NCBI RefSeq assembly: GCF_002160915.1
Contig: NZ_NFLM01000002.1
Span: 62,001 to 126,000 of the forward strand
From: Faecalibacterium sp. An121
GTDB lineage: Bacteria > Bacillota > Clostridia > Oscillospirales > Ruminococcaceae
Reading direction: 5' to 3'
Length of the DNA stretch: 64,000 nt
Program-made: the position numbers and the translations under genes
Shown here: one piece after another, positions 10,558-19,513 of the stretch
Position numbering within the stretch: the first letter of the stretch is position 1
Layout of the letters: the number at the start of each line of letters is the position of its first letter
Notes under the pieces: generated by a model
What the model was told of the DNA's origin: nothing
The model's database searches: none
The model's input: only the letters and a program-made list of their open reading frames with translations

Positions 10558-11157
10558 TCAGGTTAAAGGCTTAAAAGTCAATAGCTTGTCCCGGTAGTAT
10601 TCATATTGTTTTTTCCGGGCTTCAATCTCAGCGGGCAGGCCACTGGTCAAATCGTTGCAAAGGTTATCAAAGCGGTCAAGCATTTCAACTATTTCCTGCT
10701 GTTTTTGAAGTGCAGGAAGCGGAATGATTGTATTTAATATCAAAGATGAGTTTAAGTCTCCTCGCGCTCCTTGCTTCTTGGTGAGCAATTCATCATAACT
10801 TCGGCATACACAATAATAAATATAGCGATATGAAGCTACTCTATCATCAATTTCAAGATTCAAGCAATGCTGATTTGTTGTTGCCCGGATCTTATTAATT
10901 GCACACCTACCGGCAGATGCTCCTGAGATGGCAATTATTACACAGTTTTCAGGAATCCACTTTGCGGCTGTTTCAATAACTGCTTTCTCAGTAATATAGC
11001 TATCAACCTCTGTAATCTCATTAAATTTTACATCTTGTGTCCTAATCCATGGAATCCTGCCACCTTCATAATAATTCCGGTTGGATTTGCTCGGTGTGGC
11101 ACCAGAACTTCTGTGAGCAACAACCTCAGCTAATTCAACATAAACAACCCCAAACAC
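10558..11157 (-). CDS. hsdS: third HsdS target-recognition segment, currently out of frame with hsdS
   Basis: A 199-residue half-HsdS: one target-recognition domain (LAEVVAHRSSGATPSK to TIIPLPALQKQQ) followed by a conserved coiled-coil spacer ending EIEARKKQYEYYRDKLLTF. The same spacer ends both halves of the hsdS gene just upstream. The only initiator here is a GTG at 11157 without a convincing ribosome binding site, but the frame is open upstream through the whole TCTG repeat. It is therefore probably expressed mainly as a fusion to hsdS when the repeat number changes: adding one 4-bp unit, or losing two, puts the two frames together. As an independent polypeptide it could also act as a half-subunit that dimerises, as known for truncated HsdS proteins. 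Confidence 0.85.
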   Translation of the reverse strand: MFGVVYVELAEVVAHRSSGATPSKSNRNYYEGGRIPWIRTQDVKFNEITEVDSYITEKAVIETAAKWIPENCVIIAISGASAGRCAINKIRATTNQHCLNLEIDDRVASYRYIYYCVCRSYDELLTKKQGARGDLNSSLILNTIIPLPALQKQQEIVEMLDRFDNLCNDLTSGLPAEIEARKKQYEYYRDKLLTFKPLT

Positions 11158-11174
11158 ATACTGAATGAGCTTAA

Positions 11175-12485
<1,311 letters not shown>

Positions 12486-12493
12486 ACCCACAC

Positions 12494-14056
12494 TCACCCT
12501 TCGATCTCCCCGATGATCTTTGCAATCTCATCCCGCAGCACCTGCTCTCGGGCCACGATCTGTTCGATCTCGGCGTTGAGCTTGACGATGTCGATGACCT
12601 CCCGGGTGTCTTCCGGCTGCACATAAGTGCTGACCGAGAGGTTATATTCGTTCTGGGCGATCTCCTCGTAGGGGACGCAGCGAGCAAAATGGTCTACATC
12701 TGCCCGGGAGACAAACTCGTCCACGATGCGGCGGATGTTCTCCTCGGTCAGCTTGTTGTTATTGGTCACCTTGATGCACTCCGCCGAAGCGTCAATAAAA
12801 AGGGTGCGGTTGTCCGCCTTGCTCTTTTTCAGCACTATGATGCAGGTGGCAATGGAGGTGCCGTAGAACAGGTTGCTGGGCAGCTGGATAATGCAGTCAA
12901 TGAAGTTGTTGTCGATCAGGTACTGGCGGATTTTCTTTTCCGCACCGCCACGGTACATGATTCCGGGGAAACAGACAATGGCAGCCGTGCCATTGGTAGC
13001 CAGCCAGGCCAGGGAGTGCATGATAAAGGCCAAATCCGCCTTGGACTTGGGTGCAAGGACGCCGGCTGGCGAGAATCGTGGGTCGTTGATCAAAACCGGG
13101 TTGCCGTCCCCCTCCCATTTGATGGAATAGGGAGGATTGGAGACGATGACCTCAAAGGGTTCATCGTCCCAGTGCTGGGGATTGACAAGGGTATCCTCGT
13201 GGGCGATATCGAACTTGTCGTAGTCGATATCATGCAGGAACATATTGATCCGACAAAGGTTATAGGTAGTCAGATTGATTTCCTGGCCGAAAAAGCCTTG
13301 GCGGACGTTATCCTTACCAAGGATTTTGGCCGCTTTCAGCAGCAGTGACCCTGAACCGCAGGCAGGGTCATAGACCTTATTGACCTCGGTTTTGCCTGCA
13401 ACTGCCATCCGGGTAAGCAGTTCAGAAACCTCCTGCGGTGTAAAAAATTCACCACCGCTTTTACCAGCATTGGATGCGTACATACCCATCAGGTACTCGT
13501 AGGCATCGCCGAACGCGTCGATGGAGTTGTCCTTGTAATCCCCCAGTTTCATATCTGCAATGCCGTTCATCAGCTTAACAAGATTGGCATTTCGCTTGGC
13601 CACTGTAGCTCCAAGTTTGTTGCTGTTAACATCAAGGTCATCAAACAGTCCGGCAAAATTGTCCTCACTGGGACTGCCTTTGGCCGATTCCTCAATATGG
13701 CGGAAGGCTGCTTCCAGGGTCATGTTCAGGTTTTCATCTTTTCCTGCCCGTGCTCTCACATTGCAGAACAACTCCGAAGGAACCATGAAAAATCCTTTTG
13801 TGTTAATCATGTCCTTGCGGGCCTGTTCAGCATCCTCATCCGACAACTGCGTATAATCGAATCCGTCGTTGCCTGCCTCCCATTCTCCCTCGTTGATATA
13901 GTTGGTCAAGTTCTCAGAAATATAGCGGTAAAACATCATGCCTAGTACATAGGCCTTAAAATCCCAACCGTCCACACTACCCCGTAGTGCATCGGCAATG
14001 GCCCAGATGGCGCGGTGCAGTTCGTCCCTTTCTTGTTCCTTCTTCATATCGACCAT
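12494..14056 (-). CDS. hsdM: type I restriction-modification DNA methyltransferase subunit
   Basis: The 520-residue N6-adenine methyltransferase subunit, which with two recognition half-sites of HsdS methylates host DNA. The S-adenosylmethionine motif DPACGSG is at 230-236 and the catalytic NPPY at 307-310; the N-terminal helical domain ([15 protein letters not shown]) and the C-terminal segment typical of HsdM are present. The ATG at 14056 has AAGGAG 10 bases upstream. It is the first gene of the operon; a plausible promoter lies at 14378-14406, leaving a 320-base leader. Confidence 0.96.
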   Translation of the reverse strand: MVDMKKEQERDELHRAIWAIADALRGSVDGWDFKAYVLGMMFYRYISENLTNYINEGEWEAGNDGFDYTQLSDEDAEQARKDMINTKGFFMVPSELFCNVRARAGKDENLNMTLEAAFRHIEESAKGSPSEDNFAGLFDDLDVNSNKLGATVAKRNANLVKLMNGIADMKLGDYKDNSIDAFGDAYEYLMGMYASNAGKSGGEFFTPQEVSELLTRMAVAGKTEVNKVYDPACGSGSLLLKAAKILGKDNVRQGFFGQEINLTTYNLCRINMFLHDIDYDKFDIAHEDTLVNPQHWDDEPFEVIVSNPPYSIKWEGDGNPVLINDPRFSPAGVLAPKSKADLAFIMHSLAWLATNGTAAIVCFPGIMYRGGAEKKIRQYLIDNNFIDCIIQLPSNLFYGTSIATCIIVLKKSKADNRTLFIDASAECIKVTNNNKLTEENIRRIVDEFVSRADVDHFARCVPYEEIAQNEYNLSVSTYVQPEDTREVIDIVKLNAEIEQIVAREQVLRDEIAKIIGEIEG

Positions 14057-14220
14057 TTCTTAGATTCTCCTTCGTTAATCTCCATCTGCATCGTCCATGT
14101 CTGATCCCAAAAATCCTCAAATTGCAAACCGCTCTCCATTACCCACAGGTCGGGAAAACGCACATCATTTTTTACGTTGTGTGCAGTTTTGTACACAACG
14201 TTTTCCTCTTGCCCTTTCAT
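14044..14220 (-). CDS. small unknown ORF overlapping the start of hsdM
   Basis: A 58-codon frame starting [19 protein letters not shown] and ending ESKKWSI; its stop lies 13 bases inside hsdM. The composition ([26 protein letters not shown]) looks protein-like rather than random, but I recognise no family and the ribosome binding site is poor. It could be a leader peptide coupled to hsdM or the 3' end of a decayed gene. Confidence 0.28.
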   Translation of the reverse strand: MKGQEENVVYKTAHNVKNDVRFPDLWVMESGLQFEDFWDQTWTMQMEINEGESKKWSI

Positions 14221-14232
14221 CCGTACGCCCCG

Positions 14233-14292
14233 TGCCCCATCAAACCAGCGGGAGTGCCGGTAATGTCTCCCAAAAATGGCGCCATGCAAATG
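14233..14292 (-). pseudogene. remnant resembling an ADP-ribosylglycohydrolase N-terminus
   Basis: Minus-strand translation gives MHGAIFG and then, after a one-base frame shift, GDITGTPAGL. This parallels [16 protein letters not shown] at the start of the intact gene at 4901, and the DNA around GGCGCCAT matches as well (ATGTCTCCCAAAAATGGCGC against ATATCTCCTAAAATGGCGC). Nothing else of that gene follows. I read it as a leftover at the upstream border of the restriction island. Confidence 0.3.
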
Positions 14293-14377
14293 GATACTCC
14301 TTTTTTGAATAGAATAACGCAGTTTCTATACTATAAAACGGACTTTTGTACACAAATGGGCAGATGGTTTTTTCTTT

Positions 14378-14406
14378 ATTATACACAACCGAGCGAAGTA
14401 CTTCAA
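14378..14406 (-). promoter_or_regulatory. sigma-A-type promoter for the hsd operon
   Basis: On the minus strand TTGAAG (14406-14401), a 17-bp spacer and TATAAT (14383-14378). It is the best promoter match upstream of hsdM. Two copies of TTTTGTACACAA at about 14187 and 14344 flank the leader and could be operator half-sites. Confidence 0.5.
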
Positions 14407-14509
14407 TTCCGACAACCCTTTTCCTGGGCAGAAGGGTTCTTTCATAGACCAGGCTATCCCTACATCGCCCCTCAAAAGGTGTACTATCAGTACCCCCTAA
14501 AGCGCAAAA

Positions 14510-14730
14510 AAGGGTACTCCCAGTCACTCCCCCAACATCAGAAACTGTGGTATCCTATTTACAAGCTCCTGTCAGGGTTGTCTACGAGACAACCTAAGGC
14601 TCTCTACGAGACACTCCCGGAACCCCAAAAAACATGGTATCCTAATCATAGCATCCCCCTTCAACCGCCCAGGTGGTACTAAGAGACACGGTAACCGGTA
14701 CTACGAGACACTCCCGTCAGGGCAAATTCC
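14510..14730. repeat. degenerate short repeats upstream of the restriction island
   Basis: The 16-mer CTACGAGACACTCCCG occurs exactly at 14604-14619 and 14701-14716, with related TACGAGACA at 14583 and TACTAAGAGACAC at 14677. TGGTATCCTA occurs at 14549 and 14635. Spacing is irregular. The remainder of 14293-14840 shows no supported gene. Confidence 0.35.
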
Positions 14731-14840
14731 CTGGTAAACTTGAATCAAACTCTCAGAACCTTGAAAAGTGAACATGCAGCCCTTTGGTACTTCCAGATCA
14801 TGATACTTCCGTAACACGCGGCCCGGCCAAGAGAAGGCAC

Positions 14841-14954
14841 GAACGGCGACCGCGTCCAGTGGACGAAACAGGGAGCCGTGAGTGGCGCAGCGCTCCAATT
14901 TTTGCAAATGGACTCTAATCCACGCAGCAAAAATTGGACAAGCGCAAGAGGAAT
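14841..14954 (+). repeat. structured intergenic repeat, copy B
   Basis: Plus-strand partner of the repeat at 7180-7290, in opposite orientation. Stems are ACGGC/GCCGT around GCGTCC/GGACG, and GCGCT/AGCGC around CCAATTTTTGC/GCAAAAATTGG, capped by TGGA-CTCTAA-TCCA. Relative to copy A the changes GG/CC to AA/TT and CAGC/GCTG to CGGC/GCCG preserve pairing. It ends 165 bp before the ParB-like gene. Function unknown; a structured non-coding RNA or a mobile-element end are both possible. Confidence 0.5.
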
Positions 14955-15119
14955 CAACAAGATTATGGAGCGGTGCAAATCCGCCGCCAAAGGGTTCCCA
15001 CTCTCAGGGATGCCGGGGGGCAAATATGAGAGAACCGTCCCATTGGGGCCGTATAGGCCCTACAAACCATTCCGCATCCAGTCAAACCGTAAACCACAAA
15101 TGTGAAAGGAGGCCGTTCT

Positions 15120-16058
15120 ATGTTGAAAAAATTAAAAATCGACCCCGAGTTTCAGAGCAAGATCCCGCCCTTGACCTTCCATGAACGCAACCAGCTTGAA
15201 ACCAACATCCTGGAGGAAGGCCGCATCCTGCATCCCTTGATCGTCTGGAACGGCCTCATCGTGGACGGTCACACTCGCTACGCTATTTTAAGGCAGCACC
15301 CCGAAATCCAATACACCATTCTGGAAAAGGACTTTGCAAACCGCCATGAGGCGATCATCTGGATCTGCAAAAAACAACTGGGCCGCCGCAACCTGACGCC
15401 AGAGCAGCGCAATTATGTCCTGGGCAAACAGTATGAGGCCGAAAAACTCTCCCGCGGCGGCGCACACCCGCGCAGCGTTGCCCCGCCGTCAGAACCACCA
15501 ATTGCTCAATTGAAAGGGACTGGCAGCGCCACTTGCGACCGCATTGCAGCGGAGTATGGCGTGAGCAGAAGCACGGTGCTCCGTGCAGAAACCTTTGCCA
15601 AAAGTGTGGATGTCGCAGAGAAGGCTGTTCCCGGAACACGGCAGGCCATCCTCTCCGGCAAGCTCAAAACCACCGACAAAGCTATTTCTGCCATTGCCAA
15701 GGCTCCGCAGGAGGAACGGCCCGCTCTGGTCCAGCAGCTTTATCAGCCAAAGCCGGACAAGCCCATGCGCCGCACTCCCAAAGGCGCCGCGGCCGCCCAG
15801 TACAAGGCCATCGAAGAAATATCCGCCAAGATGGAGCAGCCCGCTGGCCCCCTTGAACAAAACGATATTCTGGCCGAGTTGGAAGATGCCCTTCGCCTCA
15901 TGATATCCCGCTGGAACACCTGTCTGGCGCACAACCCGGATCATCGTTCTGCCTGCCAAGCAGGCATCCGCCGCCTGGCCGAAGAGGGGGTCCATTACCT
16001 CCAGACCATGGCACAAGATGACGCCGGGCCGTCATATCAGACAGGCATTCCGCAATAA
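15120..16058 (+). CDS. ParB-like nuclease/partition domain protein
   Basis: A 312-residue protein with an N-terminal ParB/sulfiredoxin-type domain: LTFHERNQLETNILEEG, then IVDGHTRYAIL, the glycine/arginine box that binds CTP in ParB proteins. A helix-turn-helix follows at about 140-165 (CDRIAAEYGVSRSTVLRAETFA). The C-terminal 100 residues are uncharacterised. There is no ParA ATPase or chromosomal-origin context, so it is probably an accessory-element regulator or partition factor rather than the chromosomal ParB. The ATG at 15120 follows GAAAGGAGG. The small gene after it starts 35 bp later, consistent with an operon. Confidence 0.75.
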   Translation: MLKKLKIDPEFQSKIPPLTFHERNQLETNILEEGRILHPLIVWNGLIVDGHTRYAILRQHPEIQYTILEKDFANRHEAIIWICKKQLGRRNLTPEQRNYVLGKQYEAEKLSRGGAHPRSVAPPSEPPIAQLKGTGSATCDRIAAEYGVSRSTVLRAETFAKSVDVAEKAVPGTRQAILSGKLKTTDKAISAIAKAPQEERPALVQQLYQPKPDKPMRRTPKGAAAAQYKAIEEISAKMEQPAGPLEQNDILAELEDALRLMISRWNTCLAHNPDHRSACQAGIRRLAEEGVHYLQTMAQDDAGPSYQTGIPQ

Positions 16059-16092
16059 ATTGCAGCAAACAGACATACCAGGAGGTGACCCG

Positions 16093-16317
16093 GTGAGGAA
16101 AACGCCCCCCATCAAAATCATTGTACACTATCCCCAGACCCAGCAGGGCATGCAGGAGCTGGCGCAGCGCCTGGCCGATGTCCACGCTGATGCCGTAGTT
16201 TCGGCCATCAACAAGCTGGACTGCCCCCTCAAGCAAAAGCTGGACCTGCTGCAAGCCGTGATCGACACCACCAGGGGGACCTATCAGCCCAAAAAGTCTG
16301 CCGAAGCAGAGCGTTAA
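16093..16317 (+). CDS. small protein of unknown function
   Basis: A 74-residue hypothetical protein beginning (GTG) VRKTPPIKIIVHYPQ, helical in the remainder (GMQELAQRLADVHADAVVSAI). GGAGG ends 8 bases before the GTG at 16093. It sits between the ParB-like gene and the AbrB-like gene in the same direction. I do not recognise the family; the short beta-strand followed by helices gives no function. Confidence 0.55.
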   Translation: MRKTPPIKIIVHYPQTQQGMQELAQRLADVHADAVVSAINKLDCPLKQKLDLLQAVIDTTRGTYQPKKSAEAER

Positions 16318-16444
16318 AACCATGCGTCCCAGAGAGAAAACTCTTCGGGACAATTCCATAAATACGCAAATAAATCAAAACCAGAGAGCAAAGCCATTGC
16401 CTTATTGGTGTCCAATGGATATAATAAGTGCAGAGGTGATATCC

Positions 16445-16993
16445 ATGAGCATCCAGGAGCGCAAGGCGCGCATCCTCATCAACAAGGCGGGCGGGAACGC
16501 CGGACCTGAAGGAAAAACTTACCGAGTCGCCCTGCCCGCGGCATGGGTCAAGCAACTGGGCGTCACCAGCGCTGACCGGGAGGTACTTTTGCAGTTTGAC
16601 GGCGAGAGCATCACCATCCGCCGGGCCGCGGCCGCCGGCTACGACGGCTTTCTCGCACAGGCACGAAAGCACGGGCATGACCTTTTGATCTTATATTTTT
16701 ACGACGGGGACACCCTCTGCACCAAGATCTGCGCCGACCGGACAAGCCGGCAGCTCGCCGTCGAAAACCTGACAGACGACCCGCTTGCCACTGCCTTTGG
16801 CGTCAACTTTTCCCCCAACTGGGAGGACCTGCGCATCTTTTTGGAGAGCCGCTGCGTCCCGTGCCAGCGGGACGGGTTGTCCCACTACCTGGCGGAACTG
16901 GGGCTGGACCGCTACGACCCGCTGGAGATCATCCGCAAGACGGCAGGGCGGATGGCGGAGGATCACTTTTGGATCAAGATTTTGGAGGGCTGA
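16445..16993 (+). CDS. AbrB/SpoVT-type protein paired with a HipA-like kinase (putative antitoxin)
   Basis: 182 residues. The N-terminal part (about 9-60) has the swapped-hairpin AbrB pattern GKTYRVALPAAWVKQLGV...REVLLQFDGESITIRR seen in MazE/AbrB-type DNA-binding antitoxins. The C-terminal part ends with RDGLSHYLAELGLDRYDPLEIIRKTAGRMAEDHFWIKI, a block that from memory accompanies HipA-like genes in Firmicutes. The ATG at 16445 follows AGAGGTGA; longer frames lack a site. The next gene starts 3 bp after the stop, so the two are co-translated. An antitoxin/autorepressor role is inferred from this arrangement. Confidence 0.65.
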   Translation: MSIQERKARILINKAGGNAGPEGKTYRVALPAAWVKQLGVTSADREVLLQFDGESITIRRAAAAGYDGFLAQARKHGHDLLILYFYDGDTLCTKICADRTSRQLAVENLTDDPLATAFGVNFSPNWEDLRIFLESRCVPCQRDGLSHYLAELGLDRYDPLEIIRKTAGRMAEDHFWIKILEG

Positions 16994-16995
16994 CC

Positions 16996-17808
16996 ATGTC
17001 GATCAAGTTGACCACCGGGGACCGCATCGCGGAGACCTCGTCCAAGGGCAATCAGGAAAAATGGCGGGAAAAGGGCCGCTGGTACAAACTGGACCTGTTC
17101 GGGTACGAGGGGATGGCCGAGACAGTCATCTCCACTCTGTTGGGGCAGACCAACGTGGAGGCGTTGGGGTTCCGGTATGTTCCCTACCGCATGGAGCGTC
17201 TGGAAGTCCATCGGCGGGTCCGCAACGGCTGTTCCAGCCCCGACTTTTTGCAGCCCAGCGAGAGCATCCTGACCCTTGCCGATCTCTTTCGCAAGGGAGT
17301 CGGCCCTGACTGGCAGGCCACGGTGGCCCGCCAGCCTAACTTTGCTGGCAAGGTGCGCTGGATGGTCGAGCAGACCGTCCGGCTCACCGGCCTGCAGCGG
17401 TTTGGCGCTTATCTGACCCTGTTGTTCGAAGCGGACATGCTGTTCGGCAACGAGGACCGGCATCTCAACAACATCGCCGTCCTCCGCCGGGGCGATGGAT
17501 TCGACTACTGTCCCCTCTTTGATTTCGGGGCCGGGCTGCTCTCCAACATCCGGGACTACCCGCTGGACATCGACCCCAAGGCCCACGTCCGGCTGCTCCG
17601 GGCCCGCCCGCTGGATACCACCTTCACGCGGCAGGTCCATGCGGCACAGTCTCTTTACGGCCCGCAGCTTGCGTGGCATTTTACTCCCGCCGATCTTGCA
17701 AACGCCCTGGCTGAGGCCCTGACGTTCTACGCCCAGCGGGACGCCGCTTACATCGCCGAGCGGGCGGCTGTTTGTGTCGAAATGCAGCAGAAAAAGATGA
17801 AGCAGTAG
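16996..17808 (+). CDS. HipA-like kinase domain protein (putative toxin)
   Basis: A 270-residue protein with the catalytic signature of HipA/PI3K-like kinases: GNEDRHLNNIAV (151-162; Asp154, His156, Asn159) followed by PLFDFGAG (Asp176 as metal ligand). It is shorter than E. coli HipA (about 440 residues) and lacks an obvious HipA N-terminal domain, though the preceding gene seems to carry a related segment. HipA kinases phosphorylate aminoacyl-tRNA synthetases or other proteins to induce dormancy; the target here is unknown. The ATG at 16996 is 3 bp from the upstream stop. Confidence 0.72.
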   Translation: MSIKLTTGDRIAETSSKGNQEKWREKGRWYKLDLFGYEGMAETVISTLLGQTNVEALGFRYVPYRMERLEVHRRVRNGCSSPDFLQPSESILTLADLFRKGVGPDWQATVARQPNFAGKVRWMVEQTVRLTGLQRFGAYLTLLFEADMLFGNEDRHLNNIAVLRRGDGFDYCPLFDFGAGLLSNIRDYPLDIDPKAHVRLLRARPLDTTFTRQVHAAQSLYGPQLAWHFTPADLANALAEALTFYAQRDAAYIAERAAVCVEMQQKKMKQ

Positions 17809-17971
17809 GTTTGTGCTTCCCAAGCAAAATGCACCATCGTGTGTTTTAGGACGAAAATCCTTATTTGTTCTTCCGCACTCCGGCCAGGTCTCTCCCCCTG
17901 CAAAACTGCCTCCTTATTCTCATAAGATGAAAGAGGATGCGTTCCGCTCTGTGCACAAGGAGGCTTTTGGT

Positions 17972-18652
17972 ATGTTGTTGGCTCTGCTTCACTTTTTCTC
18001 CGCCCAGTTTCTGTATCTTGCCCTGCATCTCGAATCCGGCAGCTTTCCCCGTCCCATGACCCCCCGGGAGGAAGCCGCGGCCTTTCAGGCCCTGCGCGGC
18101 GGCGACCCCGACGCCCGGGAGAAGATCATCCGCCACAACCTTCGTCTTGTGGCCCACATCGCAAAAAAGTACTATTCCCTGCCCGGCGACCAGGATGACC
18201 TCATCAGCATCGGCACCATCGGCCTGATCAAAGCGGTCAATACCTTCGACTGTTCCCGCCAGGCCCGCTTTTCCACGTATGCCAGCAGGTGCATTGAAAA
18301 CGAGCTCCGCATGCAGTTCCGGCGCGAGAAAAAGACCGGGCCATCCATCTCGCTCCAAGAGGCCCTGGACACCGGCAAGGATGACTCGGCGCTGACTTTG
18401 TCGGATCTGCTGCAGGACACTGCCTGCATGGAGGAGAACTGCGAGAAAAAGGACGAGGCCGCCCGGCTGCGCGGCCTGATCTGCGCTCTGCCCCAGCGGG
18501 AACAGCAGCTCATCCGGCTGCGGTACGGCCTGGATGGCAGGCCCCCTCTCACCCAGCTGGAGACGGCGCGGCTGATGGGTATCAGCCGCAGCTATGTGTC
18601 CCGTTTGGAAACGCACGCCCTCAAGCTGCTGCGCCAGAACTGGCAGGCCTGA
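17972..18652 (+). CDS. sigK: sporulation-type sigma factor (sigma-K/sigma-E like)
   Basis: A 226-residue sigma-70 family factor. It opens with a hydrophobic pro-sequence (MLLALLHFFSAQFLYLAL), as in pro-sigma-K. Region 2 is clear: NLRLVAHIAKKYYSLPGDQDDLISIGTIGLIKAVNTFD, and region 4 ends with a helix-turn-helix TARLMGISRSYVSRLETHALK. In spore formers SigK directs late mother-cell genes after cleavage of the pro-sequence by SpoIVFB. Here the gene is intact, without a skin-type insertion. The ATG at 17972 is set by AAGGAGG 9 bases upstream. No other sporulation gene is visible, so whether the organism sporulates cannot be said. Confidence 0.85.
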   Translation: MLLALLHFFSAQFLYLALHLESGSFPRPMTPREEAAAFQALRGGDPDAREKIIRHNLRLVAHIAKKYYSLPGDQDDLISIGTIGLIKAVNTFDCSRQARFSTYASRCIENELRMQFRREKKTGPSISLQEALDTGKDDSALTLSDLLQDTACMEENCEKKDEAARLRGLICALPQREQQLIRLRYGLDGRPPLTQLETARLMGISRSYVSRLETHALKLLRQNWQA

Positions 18653-18700
18653 ACCCGGACTGCAAATCGGGCGGAGCCGCCTGGCCCCGCCCTTGCTTGT

Positions 18701-19015
18701 TTATTTCACCACGTCATACGGCCAGGTCATGATCCCGCCGAACTCGTAAACGTCCGTGTACCCCAGCTCGGCCAGCGCCTTGGCCGCCCTCTTGCTGCGG
18801 CTGCCGCTGCGGCAGTAAACCAGCACGGTATCGTCCTTTTCCGGGATCGCTTCGGCGGCGCTCTCCCCGTCGATGGCGCCCAGCGGCAGCAGTACCGCGC
18901 CGGGGATATGGCCGCTGTCGTACTCCTCCTGCTCCCGCACATCGAGGACGATGACGTCCCCGGCCTCCATCCTCTCCCTGGCTTCTTCCTGGCTGATCTT
19001 CTGATCATGTTCCAT
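18701..19015 (-). CDS. rhodanese-like sulfurtransferase
   Basis: A single-domain rhodanese of 104 residues. The active-site loop is CRSGSRS with Cys68; DVREQEEYDSGHIPGA is the usual CH2A-type block. Such proteins transfer sulfane sulfur in the cytoplasm; the partner is unknown. The ATG at 19015 follows TTGGAGGG. A possible 23-residue leader ORF (19076-19005) ends 11 bases inside this gene. Confidence 0.88.
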   Translation of the reverse strand: MEHDQKISQEEARERMEAGDVIVLDVREQEEYDSGHIPGAVLLPLGAIDGESAAEAIPEKDDTVLVYCRSGSRSKRAAKALAELGYTDVYEFGGIMTWPYDVVK

Positions 19016-19076
19016 GGTTTTTCCCTCCAAATCTTAAAAGTAAAGCAGTGAACCGTGTTGACACGATCCGTTTCAT
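19005..19076 (-). CDS. possible leader peptide upstream of the rhodanese gene
   Basis: A 23-codon frame, MKRIVSTRFTALLLRFGGK then NHGT, begins at an ATG with AAAGGAG 8 bases upstream and ends with TGA inside the rhodanese gene (overlap 11 bases). Translational coupling is possible. I recognise no known leader, and short frames with a good site also arise by chance. Confidence 0.25.
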   Translation of the reverse strand: MKRIVSTRFTALLLRFGGKNHGT

Positions 19077-19318
19077 TTTGCAAACTCCTTTGCGATCTCT
19101 GTCCCTGTTTTATTCTATACAATAAGGCCCTTTGATCCCATTCCGCCGCTCCGCCTGCCTTGTAGTCTCCCTGCCCCGGTGCTATCCTATGGCTGTATGT
19201 GGGGCGCAAAGCAGGCGTTTCCGTACCGGAACGCTTCCCTCCCATCCTTAAATTTGTCTAAAATCATACTCTTAAATTCGGCAGTCTGCCAAAACTTTCT
19301 GCATTGTGCGGAAAATGA

Positions 19319-19347
19319 TTGACAAGATTCGGACGACATGGTATTGT
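19319..19347 (+). promoter_or_regulatory. sigma-A promoter of licT
   Basis: TTGACA (19319-19324), 17-bp spacer, TATTGT (19342-19347). Transcription would start near 19355, just before a small hairpin (AAGCCTGC/GCAGGCTT) and the RAT element. Between the leader ORF at 19076 and this promoter I see nothing else. Confidence 0.75.
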
Positions 19348-19394
19348 AGAACCGAACATAAAAGAAGGCAAGCCTGCACAGCAGGCTTTTGGTT

Positions 19395-19486
19395 GGATTG
19401 TTACCGGTCGTGCGGGCTAGACCAACTCCGTGGATGCTCTTGGCTTTGGATAAAGAGTGTTTGAGGGGTTTGGTCTTTTCTTTTTG
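19395..19486 (+). promoter_or_regulatory. RAT antiterminator and overlapping terminator in the licT leader
   Basis: GGATTGTTACCGGTC...GCGGGCTAGACC (19395-19423) matches the ribonucleic antiterminator bound by LicT/SacT/BglG proteins. Its 3' end lies within AGACCAACTCC, which can instead pair with GGGGTTTGGTCT (19465-19476) to form a terminator followed by TTTCTTTTT. LicT would thus control its own synthesis. Confidence 0.8.
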
Positions 19487-19513
19487 CCTGGCGGTGCAAA
19501 GGGAGGCAGCGGG

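Noticed and set aside
13987-14682. 231-codon plus-strand frame upstream of the ParB-like gene
   Set aside because: It overlaps hsdM antisense, has no ribosome binding site and its end is built from the short repeats of the region.
14510-14730. CRISPR array
   Set aside because: The CTACGAGACACTCCCG repeats are few, irregularly spaced and have no uniform spacers, and there are no cas genes.
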